NCBI GenBank assembly: GCA_037953745.1
Contig: JBAKBP010000188.1
Coordinates: 130,001 to 194,000 of the forward strand
Length of the DNA: 64,000 bases
From: Lithodes maja
Lineage: Eukaryota > Arthropoda > Malacostraca > Decapoda > Lithodidae
Direction of reading: 5' to 3'
Under the pieces are notes generated by a model. That model did not search any database. It saw only the letters and a program-made list of their open reading frames with translations, and had not been told where the DNA came from. Below, piece by piece: positions 8,541 through 20,997 of the stretch; within the stretch, counting starts at the first letter, position 1, and every line of letters starts with the position of its first letter. Position numbers and translations under genes: made by a program.

Positions 8541-11500
8541 ATGTCTCTGTTCTCAACTTGTTCGACGCCTACATGCCTCTTGGTACCAGTAGCGGCGCAC
8601 AGGCTCTGTATCCGATGTGTCAAGTGTTTAGACAAATCCTCCTTTTTATGGACCTCACGGAAATGTCCGGTGTGCTCTGACTTGTTTGAGGAATGACTGG
8701 CAAGCCAAGACATGTCGTGTTTGTTAACTCGTATAGAAATTAAGAACAAATTTGCAGCGTACGCCTCACGGGTAGAAAACGTAGAATTTTTTTGTGATAA
8801 TGCTGAACTATTGCGATAATTCATCTTTATTCATTTGACGACACCTCAGTCTCTCGGGCACATGTCCGCATGATACCAAACACGAACTTAGTGACATCTG
8901 AACAGGGCTCCCCTCCCCACGCTAAGCGGATTCGCTTAGAGTCTCCAGAATATGTGCAGTCACCCAAGCCGGAAACATCCGCGGGATGGCGGCAGAGGGC
9001 ATCCAGCTTGGAGTTCTTCACTGACCAGCAATGCAGGCTATCTAGCCCGAGGCTTAATGAGAAAGATGTAATAGGTCACTTTAGCTCTAGCTCCCAGGTT
9101 TATCAATCTGATGCACAGCCGGTTGCCTCGACTTCCACTTCGGAAACGCCAGGGGGTTTCCCCGGTCTTTTCGAAACGGATGCCGAGCGACCTCATACGG
9201 CAATGAGGATTAGGAAGAATGTCAAGGTGAGGCTCCAAGGCTCTAAACTCGTGCTGATTAGCCTCTCCGCTGCATACCCCCTATAGTATACAGCCACCCC
9301 TGTGCGGAGGTATTTAGATGGTTTCCTTCACTTAATTCTTCATCGTACCATAAATATCATTAATACTTATCCATATGCACCTATTTTACGTTGATTATAA
9401 AGGTAATAACCTGTTACAGCAATAAAACAAGTGGAAACCGTGTTTGGCTGGTCAAAATCGGCAACAGAAGCCGGGAGTTGTAATCATCGAGTGTGAGCCA
9501 ACCTCCCTCTCCTCCACTCCTCCCCGCGTCTGGAGAGACACTGTTGCGCAATACTCTCTCTCTCGCTCTTTCCCACGCTTGGTAACACAGATCACCACGC
9601 CCTGCTAGCAACTCGCTAATGTTAGCACGAAAATATACCTAAGAATAAGGGAATAACAGGGAGAATAGGTGATAATTGAAGGGGGGGGGGAAGGGGGGAA
9701 GGAGGGGATGTGGAGGAGTGATATTTGCCATGGCCAAGGGGCAATATAAAAAAAAAAAAAAAAAAATTGATACTGGGCTGGTTTAAAAAAAATTTTTTTA
9801 GTCCTTGGATTATATAAGGAGTTCCGCAGCACACCGGTACACCTTATATAAGTAGATCCGCACTTGCCGGGTTAAGGGTTATCTCCCAGAGTCCAGTATG
9901 GGACTAGATATATCTCACACGCCGGAGGCCCAAGGCCTTAGTGGTGTTACAAGGCTTACGGCTCAAGCACCTAAAGCGGGAGAGACAGACGCAGAAGTTT
10001 CAAGGTCTCTTACTACGCCGGTCACTGCACAAAGGTCTAATCCCGGAGTAGACCCTACAGCGACAGGTCACTCCGTACGGGGAACTCCTATGGCATCAGT
10101 CCCACGGAACATAAGTCTACAACCCTCTAGGGAATCCACTGAGTCGCCGGGGTGGGCTAGCAAAAGAGTCACCGGCGAAAGGTCCCCTCTCAACGATTAA
10201 ACCTAGTGGTGAAATGGGGTACTAGCTAAGTCAAGGCCCCTAGTACAAGTAGATGAACATCAATTAGGGGAGAAAGGTTCAAAGGCTCTGAAGCGGCCAA
10301 AACCTCAATGCTTTACATCTAAACAATTAGACGATCTGTTGCATACAGTGTTACAGCAATGTGCCATTTCAAAAAGACAGGAAGCCCCTACAGAGGCTAC
10401 GGTGCCTCCGCCGGTAGACGCTGTGCCCACCCCCTCTAGGGATGACGAAGTTTTGCCTCTTAACTCAGTTCCTCCCTCGACAGGGACGTTGCCAAAACAA
10501 GTTTCCATCCACCCGTTGTTACCAGCCAAAATTAATATTATTGCGGACCCGGATGTCATCAGGGCCCCGACAATACCAAACTTACCTCTCCCCAATGCCG
10601 CTAGGCAGGGGCAAGACTTACTGGCCAACAACCAGGTTCCCTCCCGGCGGGTGGGTGAGTCTCTTTTTTAAAGGAGAGGGATCTAATAGTTCCTTGCTAA
10701 CTGACAAGCAGGTATCTGGCACTAATGTGTCTTCCGCGGGCAGTAAGGAAACTAGTTCTAGCCCGCTAACTCATGTTGATAGTGCGAGACGTGCCGTACA
10801 CCATAAGACTAAGTCCCTTAGAGTTGATAAGGCGCCTCGAGGTCTGGCGGCTCTCCCGCCGGATCTCGAGGAAACCATGGACTCTCAGTCAGTCACTCAA
10901 CCTCACAAATCTCGGTCAAAATTGGAGGACCAACCTCGGACTCAGAAAGAGCCGGGCAGGTTGTGGCTCCCAGTAACCGCATTAACTAGAGGGGAGGGGC
11001 ACAAGTCAATACAGGGGGAGGTTCCGGTGCCAAAGGAATGGGCTATAGAAGTGAACCGGAAACAGGTCTTCAGGGCAAAAGACACACAAGGCAAGGTGTT
11101 AGAAGTGCAGGTTCAGGCAGTGCCCGACCCGGCAAATTTTAGATACTTTGTGTACAACCCTAGTCAGCTGACCCATTCTCTGCCGGGTGACCCTAGTCCT
11201 TCCCCTCCTCTCCCAGATGTCCCAGTTTGCCCTGATTGCTCTCAACGTTGTGGCATTAATGGGTGCCATTCTATACAGTACGACGAGCCTAGCATAACTT
11301 TTCATCGTTGTAATCCTCATCAGGACCGAAGGGAATTTAATCTGGGTGAGGTGGGACATGGACCTTGGGTGACTTGGGATCAGGAGGTCCAACAATTTGC
11401 TATTGATATGACATCCAATGCCTCGTTACCGGTTCCCCCACCGCAGCATACTGAGTTTGACTGGCTAAAGCAACAGCCCGACGGAGTTCCCAGGGCTATT

Positions 11501-11940
11501 TTTGAATTTCTTATCGCTCCCCAATTCGAGGCCAAAGATTTTCTGCCCCCATTTACCGTCCCAGATTTTATGGAACTCCAGAGGGAATTCCTAGTCAGAG
11601 ATAACGCCCATCGAAAATTTATTAGTTTTCTCCTCACCAGAGATACGGCTCAAGCCATTGATAAACCAGTCCCCAATCCACCAAGGCAGAGGGCAGAAAT
11701 AGTCAAAGCTTTTCAGCAATATCTTCTACCGCACCCGGCACAATCCTTGTTAGACATCCGGACAGCCTTATTTGAGGCAGTCCGAGCGAGATAGCGACTC
11801 AGACTCAGTGTGATACAGGGGTTACCGGAGAACGTTTACTATAGAGTTGTGTTCTCTCCGGTTCTGACGGCAACTACAGTTAATCCTCACACACAGAGAG
11901 ACGTAAGAATGATGCTTCAAGGAAGCAAAGGGTCTTCCAA
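8541..11940 (+). pseudogene. DIRS A gag-like ORF1, broken
   Basis: It starts with ATG at 8541 in a leader homologous to that of DIRS B. Residues 1-50 form a cysteine-rich module (CSTPTC, HRLCIRCVKC, KCPVC) matching the one in B and resembling a RING or treble-clef zinc fold. The frame shifts near 8694. A serine/proline-rich linker follows; a MITE (9258-9875) splits it, and further shifts occur near 10200 and 10660. The C-terminal part (VGHGPWVTWDQEVQQFA, GVPRAIFEFLIAPQF, DIRTALFEAVRAR) aligns with B's gag. An in-frame TAG at 11792-11794 sits where B reads on, and homology continues to about 11940. It would encode the nucleocapsid-like protein of the element. Not functional. Confidence 0.8.
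9258..9875 (-). mobile_element. TTAA MITE, family M1 (diverged copy)
   Basis: In reverse orientation it shares long blocks with the M1 copies at 20998, 22208, 51306 and 55251: the CACTCGTTTTATTGTTG-type block, TAATACTTATCC, GCTAACATTAGCGAGTTG and GGTGATAATTGAAGG. One end is TTAA (9872-9875) followed by CCCGGCAAGTGC (minus strand). The other end is a mutated TTAG at 9258. It interrupts DIRS A gag. Confidence 0.75.
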
Positions 11941-14346
11941 GTAAATTACTCTGGATTTTACATGCACTTGATGGCCGGCGATCGCCGAACGTTGAATTTT
12001 AACAAAAAACACAGGAGTTACAAATCCTCAAGTCTTTTTCCTTGAGGGGGTCAGTTTTCCCATTTTCAAGAAATTCCTGTTTTCTCCCCCTCTCTCCTTA
12101 AGACCTGGCTGGGGGCACAAGGTATTGAGGGGGGATTGTGTTTACCGCACTTAGGCCGCACCTAACACAACTCTGCTCTCTTTCAAAGTCCGGACTACGT
12201 CCCGGCGGACGGTTACCAGACCATGCTGGTCATAAGGACCCTCCGACGCCGGATCGAACAACCAAGGGTGAAGCAAGTAATCCTTACATAGAGGTTGACC
12301 GGGAAGTTCGCCATGCGGAAACATTAGGAAGCTCATTAGACATTTTGTGCCAAAAACTCAGACCACTCCAGAACAATTTTGGTTAAGACCCCACTCGAAA
12401 CCTTACATGGGTCAGTAATTCCCAAACAAAACTGAGAGATAGACGTCTGCCGGTGGCTGGCCATCAGCTATTGGCGGTCAATAGTGATTAGGGCCACTAA
12501 AACAAATGTCCCTGATCTTAGCCATTATTACCTCTCCGATGAAGTACATTGCTTTATGCTAGGGGGCGCATATCAAAGGGGACACTAACTACTCCCATTG
12601 GGGAGCCAGATAGTTGCTGGTTCACCTAGGTCTGATCTGTGATGTTTCCTCCCAATTAAGTACATATTAATCTTATTTGTTTACTCGTAAACACAACAAG
12701 GGCAAGTCAGGCCCCGTTGGACGGGTTTTTTTTTCCTTAAATGTTTTATTTTTTCTGCTTATCAGTTGGCTCTGGACTACAGGCCGGAACACCACGGCGG
12801 ATTGGCCTGGATCTCACAAGCTGATCGGCGGAAATGTTTTGGTTGCTCTCGCCTAGACGAGAAGACTCGGTTGTTCCCCATTAGCAGGGGACTGGAGTCT
12901 TAGTCCCCCCCTTAAATGTTGTCCCTGGAGGCCTGACTAGTTGACTTGTGCGTACGTGGGTAGAGGTTTTTGTTCCTGTCACCAGCAGCATGAGTACCTC
13001 AGGTTGATTCTAGGACACTACCAATTTACAAAACTAAGCTCTCCTCAAAATGTTGAACCCTTAGCCAGTCTCAAGTATGGGCTCAGGTGCCGGCGCACAT
13101 CCCACCCCCTCACGCAGTATAGCAAAGTTTTTTCTCCGCCGCTAACTTCCAGTTATTCCATGGCTTCGGCCCACATAAGACACCACCATCAAAGGGACCC
13201 GGCGAGAGGGCCCTCTTGAAGGTTGAAGTTCTTAATTACAGTTTTTCATACTACCAATTAGTCATACAAGGAAGGGCGTACTACTTGCCTCGGGTTACCT
13301 CTAGCAAGGTAACAACCGGTCTCATATCAAATCCGTTCTTCCGAGAAGGGCAGATTTGGTCAGCACAACCCTTCCCTTTTTCCTGAGCTTCAAATTTTTG
13401 TTCTACACCCGGCAGACTATTACCTATCCTTTTCGGGAAGTAAGAGTGGCGGCGACCACAGAGACCATACGCGGAGACCCGCAGTTCTATAATGAGTAAT
13501 TGTTGTTTCAGTCATGTTTGTTTTCAGTCCCGGGATTACTGAGCTGCTCATGCCCCGAGACTTCAAAGTGTTGCAGGGTAATAACATGTAATTGGTAGAC
13601 TACACTGTCTCAAGTTTGGTTTACGCCGGCGGACCTCACTCCTCCGACATGTAGTGGCCGGCGAGTTGCGGTACATTCTAGGGGCAGATGAGCTCCTCCG
13701 GCGTATTACCGTGTTTTTTCTAACAAACACAATATGACATTCCTTAGGTACTACTTGATCCTTAATTGGAAGTTAAACGAACTTCTAAATCTTTTGTATC
13801 TATTTAGCCACTCTCAGGTTTTCAACCTGAGCGTTTTTCTTAGTGAAAAGAAAGTGAACTCTATCCCGCCTTGGTAATGATAACTTCGGTACTTTTCCAA
13901 AACGACCTCATAGGAGGTTACTCTTTTTTGTTCTCTTAGACAGACACTCTCTCTCTTCACTACTTTTGTTATTGGGGTAGGTTTGTTCACGGCAGTTGGG
14001 CTGTTTTAGGTTATGTGATAGTTCGGCCCATATATGGGCTAAGAAAAGGGGGGGGGGGGAATGAGGGTATCCCAGTACACCCTAAGGTTAAAGCCCCCCT
14101 CGCCGGAATCACACTGCTACGCCGGGTAGAAGTCCAGGCGGTGCTTCCGCCGGGCAGAAGCCTGAGCATGATTTGTTGTTAAGAGCTAGAAGCTCTAGAT
14201 TTTATGTTAATTTAAGAGCTAGAGCTCTAGACGTTATGTTAATTTGAATCCTTAATTAGTTTAAGAGATAAATATAAGAAGCTCCCTTAAGTAAGGTGTA
14301 GAGCCAAGTTACGTTTAGAAACAAGCTATGTAAAGCTAGTAAGATT
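11941..14346 (+). other. DIRS A region downstream of gag, degenerate, no RT motifs found
   Basis: By position this should hold RT, RNase H and recombinase. I find no YLDD, DxxG or HxxR motif in an open frame, and the longest frames are about 80-90 residues. The CCGGCG/CGCCGG motif typical of DIRS B is dense here (for example 11973, 12203, 13089, 13625, 13658, 14102), supporting common origin. Near the end, 14179-14247 is a 33-bp near-duplicate containing AGAGCTAGAAGCTCT-type hairpins. Confidence 0.5.
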
Positions 14347-14690
14347 ATGATTTATTAGTGGCCCCTCCATCATTGACGATTATGCCTATTACATAAGGCA
14401 CCCTCTTCAAACACTCATTTACCGTAGTTTGAATCTACCGCGCAGAGCATAAAAAATTGAGGAGCCTTCATTATGAGCGCATGCAACCTCACTCATGGTT
14501 CGTCATTATGAAATTGGGTACTCACTACGAAAAAACTTCGTAAAAAATAACAAATAAAAAGAAATTAAGAATAACTATTCATAAGCTTTCCATAACTTCG
14601 TGGATGTACTTGTGTGGATCTTTAACCAGACGCTGACTTCAGGCGTCATTCTTCCTTCTCTGCTCTGCGCTCAACCTGCCCTGACGTGTC
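14347..14690. repeat. Left inverted terminal repeat of DIRS B
   Basis: Reverse complement of the right terminal repeat, including ACGCTGACTTCAGGCGTCAT, GGTACTCACTACGAAAAAAC and GCCTATTACATAAGGCACCC. The pairing arm at the right is split by a SINE. Confidence 0.9.
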
Positions 14691-16272
14691 TCCCTACGCT
14701 CCGCTCGTTCCGCATTTGCTGCGTCCCTAGTGAATTTTTTCTCATTTGGTTACTCTGGGATGTATCGAGTAAGGTTAGGATATGCGTAGCAGGGGTGTCA
14801 TGGGCGGGCTGCCCGCAGTTCAGTGTATTTTGGGTCGTGTATTTGGGACGCCTATTTCGGGCGTACCCTCGTGGTCCCGGGGTGGACGCGTGAAACGTTT
14901 TCGCGGATTAGCTAGCCTAGTTATTTAGTTGGCTTTAACTACGCGTGATTAGGCTTCTTTTTATCTTTCTGATGAAGTTGCCTTATTTGTTTGTTTTCTG
15001 ACGTTCCTAGCGTATTTTCTTCACTTAGTGAAGTTTTTTCTAGGTCCCGTGTCAGTGCTTCCCTCTCCCGGGTATATTTCTTCGAGGTGTGTTGGCTGCT
15101 GTTCCTGTTGTGATAATATTCAGTGCTTTTTGTTTTATTACCACATGTTTAAGCGATACTCCGTCTGCTTAGGCCTAGCCAGCCTCTCTTAGCTTTTTTA
15201 CATGTACAAGTGTTATTGATTTATTGTATAAATATGTACTACTGTGTTATGTGTGTTCTGGATAAGTTGTGTATTGGCTTATTCCAGGCACTATTTGTGT
15301 ACCTCCGATTGCTTCTGGTTGGTATGGGTTACCGTTTCCGGCGGGTTTTCTCGATTGCTCCGTGAAAACCCGGCAGGTTCTCAGATTGCGTCTGGTGGGT
15401 GTGGGTTGCCTTTTCCGGCGGGTTTTCTCGATTGCACCGAGAAAATCCGGCTGGTTGCCGAGTTTTAATCACGCGTGGTTAAAATAGGCTAGTTTCCCCC
15501 GGCGAGTGGTGGCTTGAGGGCTCTCCAGAACTGCGTCTCTGTAGTGGGGCCTGTGTTCAGGCTTACTGTGTGTTTCCTGGCGGAAGGGCTTTACCCGATT
15601 CAACTAGGGGTTCATGCGGACACCTGTTGACTATAGTTTTTCCCGGTTTTGCAAAGCCGTTGAAAAACTGGGCTGTGTTGTTTGAGTAGTCTTTCCACCC
15701 CGGCGATCTTTTGCAAAGAAGTGGGGATAGGAACAATTGGGGTTAACTTTTCTATTAATTTTCACCCGGCGGTTGAACCTCGGGAGGGTGGGAATCACGG
15801 ATTTGCAATTCGGTAGGATTAGCCTAACAATTGAGGGATACAATTAGGTATCAAGACATTCAACTCACGGCGATCTAATGATTAAGATGGGCTTAACCTG
15901 GCTAACTGCGTTATAATAAGGAGGCCGGCGTCTTATTATGGGTTCCCGGTGAACGTTATATCACAGGGAAGACTGCGTCACTTATAAAGAACTGCTCATC
16001 TTTATATCATGTCAGAGGATATTCTTAAATCTTTTGGACACGTAAAGTTATTTACAAATCTTTACATATGAACCTACAGGGTAACGAGAGGTGATGGTGG
16101 TGTATTACGTCTCGTTGCCCGGCGGGTCATTAACACTTGTGTTAGAACATTTTGGGGTAACCTTATGAGCATTAATTCCTGGAAATGTTCTTTTTTCCAG
16201 GGCGGAGTTCCGGCGGGTCCACAGAGGACCAGGTGAGGCCCGGGGGGAGTTAGCTTTTAACCAGTCTCTGCC
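14691..16272 (+). other. DIRS B 5' leader with tandem duplication
   Basis: No supported ORF. An imperfect duplication of about 80 bp spans 15303-15463 (both units contain TTCCGGCGGGTTTTCTCGAT). The acceptor-like TTCTTTTTTCCAG ends at 16200, 72 bp before the gag ATG, inside a block conserved with DIRS A. CCGGCGG motifs recur through the leader. Confidence 0.6.
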
Positions 16273-18887
16273 ATGGCTGCTCTAGCCCCTGTTTTTGCTC
16301 TTTGCTCAACGCCCTCATGTTCCAGGATCCCTATTTTTGCGCACACTCTGTGCATTCGTTGTGTCAAATGCTTGGACCGATCAAGGGGTTTGTGGGTAAC
16401 AAAGAATTGTACCTTTTGTAGTCAGCTGGGTATTAAAGTATTACAGAACGACAATCTGGCCGCGGCGGTTGCATTACGCGAGGTCAGACAACTTCTTACT
16501 AATTATGCAACTGCAGTGGCTCATAAAGCATTGCAATGTGATAACGTAATTCTGTGGACCGTTTGTTGGTTCAGTACCCCCCAATTAAACGTCCTCCTTC
16601 CCGAAGTAAAGTAGCTAAGCCGGTAGAGACTGGGCTGGTTAAAGAGCTTCTTCCCTCCCCCGGCACATCTAAGAGACCGCGAGAGCCGTCTCCTCCGGCG
16701 ACAACTTCGGAGTCAAGATCTAGGTCCAGGTCACGGTCTCCTCTCAGAAAGCAGACACATAGTCACTCGACTTCACCTTCGTGGAAGAAGAGTAAGACAG
16801 ACAAGACCAAGGACAGTTCTAGTGATACATCAAAGTCGAGGCAGAGTCACAAGTCTTCTAAAAAAAGAGTCTCATGTGCGAAAGTCCTCCCGGCGTTCGC
16901 CGGATCCTCGAACCTCGCTTTCTGCCTCTACTCCCGACATGTCTCAAGTCCAATCTGACAGGTCGGAAGTGGAGTCAGAGACTGTGGTCGGAGATATTCC
17001 GGCGGACATAGTGTCCCCAAATAATATTCTCACTTTAGATTTAGAGGGTTTTCCCGGCAGTGATAACCCGCTAGAGGGTTCGAGTGAGGGCTCAGTCATT
17101 GGGGTGGGGCCTGGCTCACAAGTAAGTTCCGACCAAGGCCGGGGAGTTTGGAGGTACTCCCAGCCATGGCGGGACAGCTCTCTGCCGTCTCAGACAACTC
17201 AGGTAGTGGCTGAAGTCCACCGGGACGCGGAGACACCGTCTTCCATCCCTGACTTAACATGGCAAGGGGCCTCAGCCTCGGCGGAATCCTCTCAGGAGGG
17301 ACCGGAGGCAGGGGATGATGGGTCTATTATTTCTGAGGTGGGTAACAACTCTCAGAATAGGGATATTTCACCTAATAGTTCTTCCTCTGCTCAATTTGTC
17401 ACGGCGGATGAGATTGATGGGTTATTAGCGAGTGCTTTAACTAAGTTTTTTGGCCAGCAACCGGAGCCTCCTATGGTTGGTCTGGGAGCTTCCACGCCAA
17501 CATCGACTGTCCGACCTCTGGCTACTTCCGTTACTTTGACACAAACTCCGCTCACTCCCCTTGTATCACCTACTATTTTTACTAGGCCAACTTCGGCGGC
17601 ACTAACTACTTCCAATGTGCGAGTAGTAGCAGATGTAAATCCTCCCCCATTAGACAAAGCCCCGATCAGGAAACGGGCTATGCCTCTCTTATACAGGCCA
17701 GACGATTCTTGGGTATCATTGGTACCAACAAAGCCAGAGGTAGCACAGTCCACTATGTCAGGGGAGCTTCCGGTACCACGAGAGTGGGTAATCCAAGGAA
17801 ATAAATCTAGGAAGTTAAGGGCTCTACATATGCTGGGAAATGTACTTGATGTTAGTATTAAGGCCATCCCCAACTATTATCATCATGATTATTTTGTATA
17901 TTCTTCTACACCTGCCCTACCCCCTGCGTCAGCTTCAAAACTGTTTTCGGACTGGACAAAACATGATGGGTTCAATGATATCAAACCCCTGAGTTGGGAT
18001 TAAAGACGTTTACTGACTCAGCCGCGAACCCAGTTTTGAAGGTGGAGCAATTGGGTCCGGGACCTTGGGTGGACTGGGAAGTCGAGGCGCAAAACTTTGC
18101 AACCACATTCACTTCTAAAGCTTCACACCAAATTCCACACGAGAGCCATTCTTGGTTCTTTCTCCCAGTATACTCTGCCGGCGGAGTTCCCTCTGCTCTC
18201 TTTGCCTTTTTAGCTGCCCCTAAAATTAATCTATGCGAGCTTAAAGATCAGTTCTCTACACCTTCCACTGCTCACCTAGACCGGGAGTTTAGGCTACGGG
18301 GTAAGGCGTACAGACTATTTTCTCAGCATATTGTTACGCAACAAGTAGCAAAATCAATGCTAAGATCTGCTCAGGCTATCGCGGACACAGAAGTCCGAAA
18401 GGCAATCGAACTATCTAGACACTTACTTCTCCAAACTTCTATTCAGTCACTAGGAGATATACGCACGGCCTTGTTAGAGGCGGTGCGGGCAAGACAAGAT
18501 CTAAGGATGTCTATAGTCCGAAAGCTCCCGGATAGGATTGCTAATCAAGTAGTAATGTCCCCAGTTCTAACTGCCTCTTTAATGTCCCCGGAGGTGTGGA
18601 GGACGGTGTTTAACATGGCTCAGGCCTTGAAGCACAGTCCCGCCCCGTCTCAGAAACCTGCTTTCACTTTTACCAATCCCAAACCAGTCGCTAAAGCTCA
18701 GTCTGGTGGGGAAAAATCCTTTCATTTGCCTAAATCCTCTTCCATCCAAGGTCAGTACAGATACAAGCAAGGAAAGTCTTCAGGTACCCATAAAGGACAG
18801 AGGTATCAAAGGCCGGGTCAGGACCCGTCTCCAGCCAAACCCGGCCAGTCGTCTAAACTTCCACCACCACCACCACCAAAAAACTAA
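16273..18887 (+). pseudogene. DIRS B gag-like ORF1, frameshifted
   Basis: ATG at 16273. The N-terminal 50 residues carry CSTPSC, HTLCIRCVKC and NCTFC, a Cys/His module shared with DIRS A. After a shift near 16555 comes an Arg/Ser-rich segment (SRSRSRSRSPLRK, about 16710-16750), probably nuclear-targeting or nucleic-acid-binding. After a shift near 16870 comes an acidic, Ser-rich linker to 18003. After a third shift near 17995 comes the conserved gag core: QLGPGPWVDWEVEAQNFAT, GGVPSALFAFLAAPK, LGDIRTALLEAVRARQDLR. The C-terminus is basic with a proline run. Assembly of the retroelement particle is inferred from position. Confidence 0.8.
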
Positions 18888-18922
18888 GGTCTCCCTCACT
18901 CCCAGGGCCGATCTTCCGGCGA

Positions 18923-20376
18923 GTGGATCAGGGGGTAGTCCAGCCGGCGAACCCTTGTCTGCTAACTGGGTCGTTCCGGGCGAATCATCACGCATGGCCT
19001 TTAAACACATGGGCAAGGATGGTGGCACGCAAAGGCATCACCTGGCAGTGGCTCCGGCGACCTCGCTTACGTCAGCCGACAAAGGCAAATTTTGTTTCAT
19101 TAGAGGTGGAGTCATTGATCCAAGAGATGGTGGCCAAGAATGTTATCATCCCGGTCCCCCAAAATTACCCAGTTTTTACATCCAAACTTTTTCTGGTACC
19201 CAAAAGGGACAGTGTTCAGATGAGGCCGGTCGTAGACCTGTCTTATCTGAACCTCCATATTCACAACGTGTCCTTCCGGATGCTGACAGTGAATCAGATC
19301 AGGCTAACACTTCCGCCGGAAGGGTGGATGTGTTCTTAAGACCTGACGGACGCGTATTGGCACGTCCCGGTGAACAAACGGTTTCAACGTTTTCTAGCAT
19401 TAAGAATCATGCATCAGACTTATGTCTTTCAGAGGATGCCGTTCGGTTTAAACCTAGCACCTCGCATATTCACGACATTAGTCCGGCAAGCCCTGATGCC
19501 CTTGTTGCAACAAGGGATCAGGATTTTGTGGTATCTCGACGACTGGCTGGTGGTGGCGGAGACGGGACAATTATGCATAAATCATGTCAACATAACATTA
19601 ACTCATGTAAAAACTCTAGGATTCAAGGTAAACCTGGTAAAGTCAAACCTTGTTCCCTCACGAGTGGTTCAGTGGATAGGGCTGGTCTGGGACACTGCTC
19701 TCACTCTGAGTCAGAGTGTGGACAATCGGAACAGGTTTCGCAAGAAACTGTTTCTGTTTCTTCACAGTCTGACTACGACACGGAGAGTCTGGGAATCTCT
19801 GGTCGGCTCTCTCAACTGGATTCAACTAACTGTAAAGTTGGGCCGGTTGAAAGTCAAACATTTAATTTTGGAGGGCAACAAATTTTGTCCACTATTGCCG
19901 GCGGAAACATTATGGCCCATCCCAAAATTAATACACACCTTACTAGCGGTCTGGGCGAAGAGGGAAACATTGCACTCAGTCATGTCTTGGACCTCTCCTC
20001 CGCCGACGGTATGGGTGGACATGAATGCGTCAGGCACGATAGGTTGGGGCTTTCAGTCAAACCAAGGGCACCAGGGTCAAGGGCTTTGGTCCCAGAATCC
20101 TCCCACATAAATGTTAAAGAGTTACTAGTCCCCTTGTATTTCCTTCAGGCTCACAGCTTTTCTTTGCGGGGCAAATCGGTGGCCTTCAGGATGGACAATC
20201 TGAATGCGGTTCACTGCGTTCAGAAACAGGGGTCAACGCGATCTCGGAGGTTGCTAAACGTGTCAGAAAAGATTTTTGTACTAGCCGACAAGCTGGACAT
20301 TCAGCTTCACGCTTCTTATCTCCCCGGCGTAGCGAACGTCTGGGCAGACGTTCTCGGAGACAGAGCACAACAGTAG
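18923..20376 (+). pseudogene. DIRS B reverse transcriptase and RNase H
   Basis: RT motifs in order: LFLVPKRDSVQMRPVVDLSY, then an in-frame TAA at 19337-19339 just before DLTDAYWHVPV, then QRMPFGLNLAPRIFTTLV, then the catalytic YLDDWLVVAE (about 19530), then LGFKVNLVKSNLVP and WIGLVWD. RNase H follows with VDMNASGTIGWGF (first Asp), a frameshift near 20100, NVKELL (Glu), RMDNLNAVH (Asp) and GVANVWADVLG (last Asp). This order and the FGLNLAP/YLDDWL signatures are those of DIRS-type RTs. One nonsense codon and one frameshift inactivate it, yet all catalytic residues remain, so the damage looks fairly recent. Confidence 0.9.
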
Positions 20377-20785
20377 AATGGGCGCTCAAGCAAAACATTT
20401 TCGACCAAATTATTGCGAAGCCTTACCGTCCACAAGTGGATCTATTTGCGTCCGAGGAGACTCACAAACTCCCGCTGTACCTAACCCGCCGGACAACCAC
20501 GCCGGCAGGAGGACCCGACGCACTGGTGACGGACTGGAACATGTGGAGTTCCATTTATCTGTTTCCGCCGCCAGACGCTTCTCTAATGTGCCAAGTAGTA
20601 AACAAACTACAGGATTATCGGGGCATCGTCTCATTAATCGCGCCCCTGTGGCCGGCGCAGGCGTGGTACCAGCAATTAAAGACGTGGTGCCCGAACCCGG
20701 TGTCGCTCCCGGTCGGGCATTTCCACTTAGACACGATTGGCAACCTAGAGACCTCGCTGACTTTTGCATTATGGACATTCAGGAG
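20377..20785 (+). pseudogene. DIRS B RNase H-to-recombinase linker (possible Dam-like domain)
   Basis: The frame at 20436-20798 reads VDLFASEETHKLPLYLTRR, DALVTDWNMWSSIYLFPPPD and LIAPLWPAQAWYQQL. In DIRS elements a block with DLFA...LP.Y, W....YAFPPF and IAP.WP.Q.W follows RNase H and has been related to N6-adenine methyltransferases. The FPPPD stretch is in the place of the PP catalytic motif. The frame overlaps the start of the recombinase in another frame, as is usual in DIRS. The methyltransferase assignment is tentative. Confidence 0.55.
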
Positions 20786-20997
20786 GCCAAATGGCTAGCT
20801 CCGTATGGTAGAACCGTGACCGATAAATTCATGAATCAATACACACAATCTACTAAGAGACAGTATCATTCGCATTGGCAGTCTTTTACTTCTTGGATAC
20901 TCAGAACAGAACAATCCGTGCCTTCGGTGGCTTTGGTTTTTAATTATTTAAACTATCTGAGCAGAAACGGCTATCAGTAGTAACGTTAAAGAATCAC

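Noticed and set aside
12138..13219. Short ORFs as DIRS A RT or recombinase domains
   Set aside because: No catalytic motif or convincing similarity to element B could be seen; left as degenerate sequence.
18706..19340. The long frame across the RT region in frame 1 as a separate protein
   Set aside because: Up to about 20100 the RT motifs are in another frame; only its last part (RNase H motifs) is real coding sequence.
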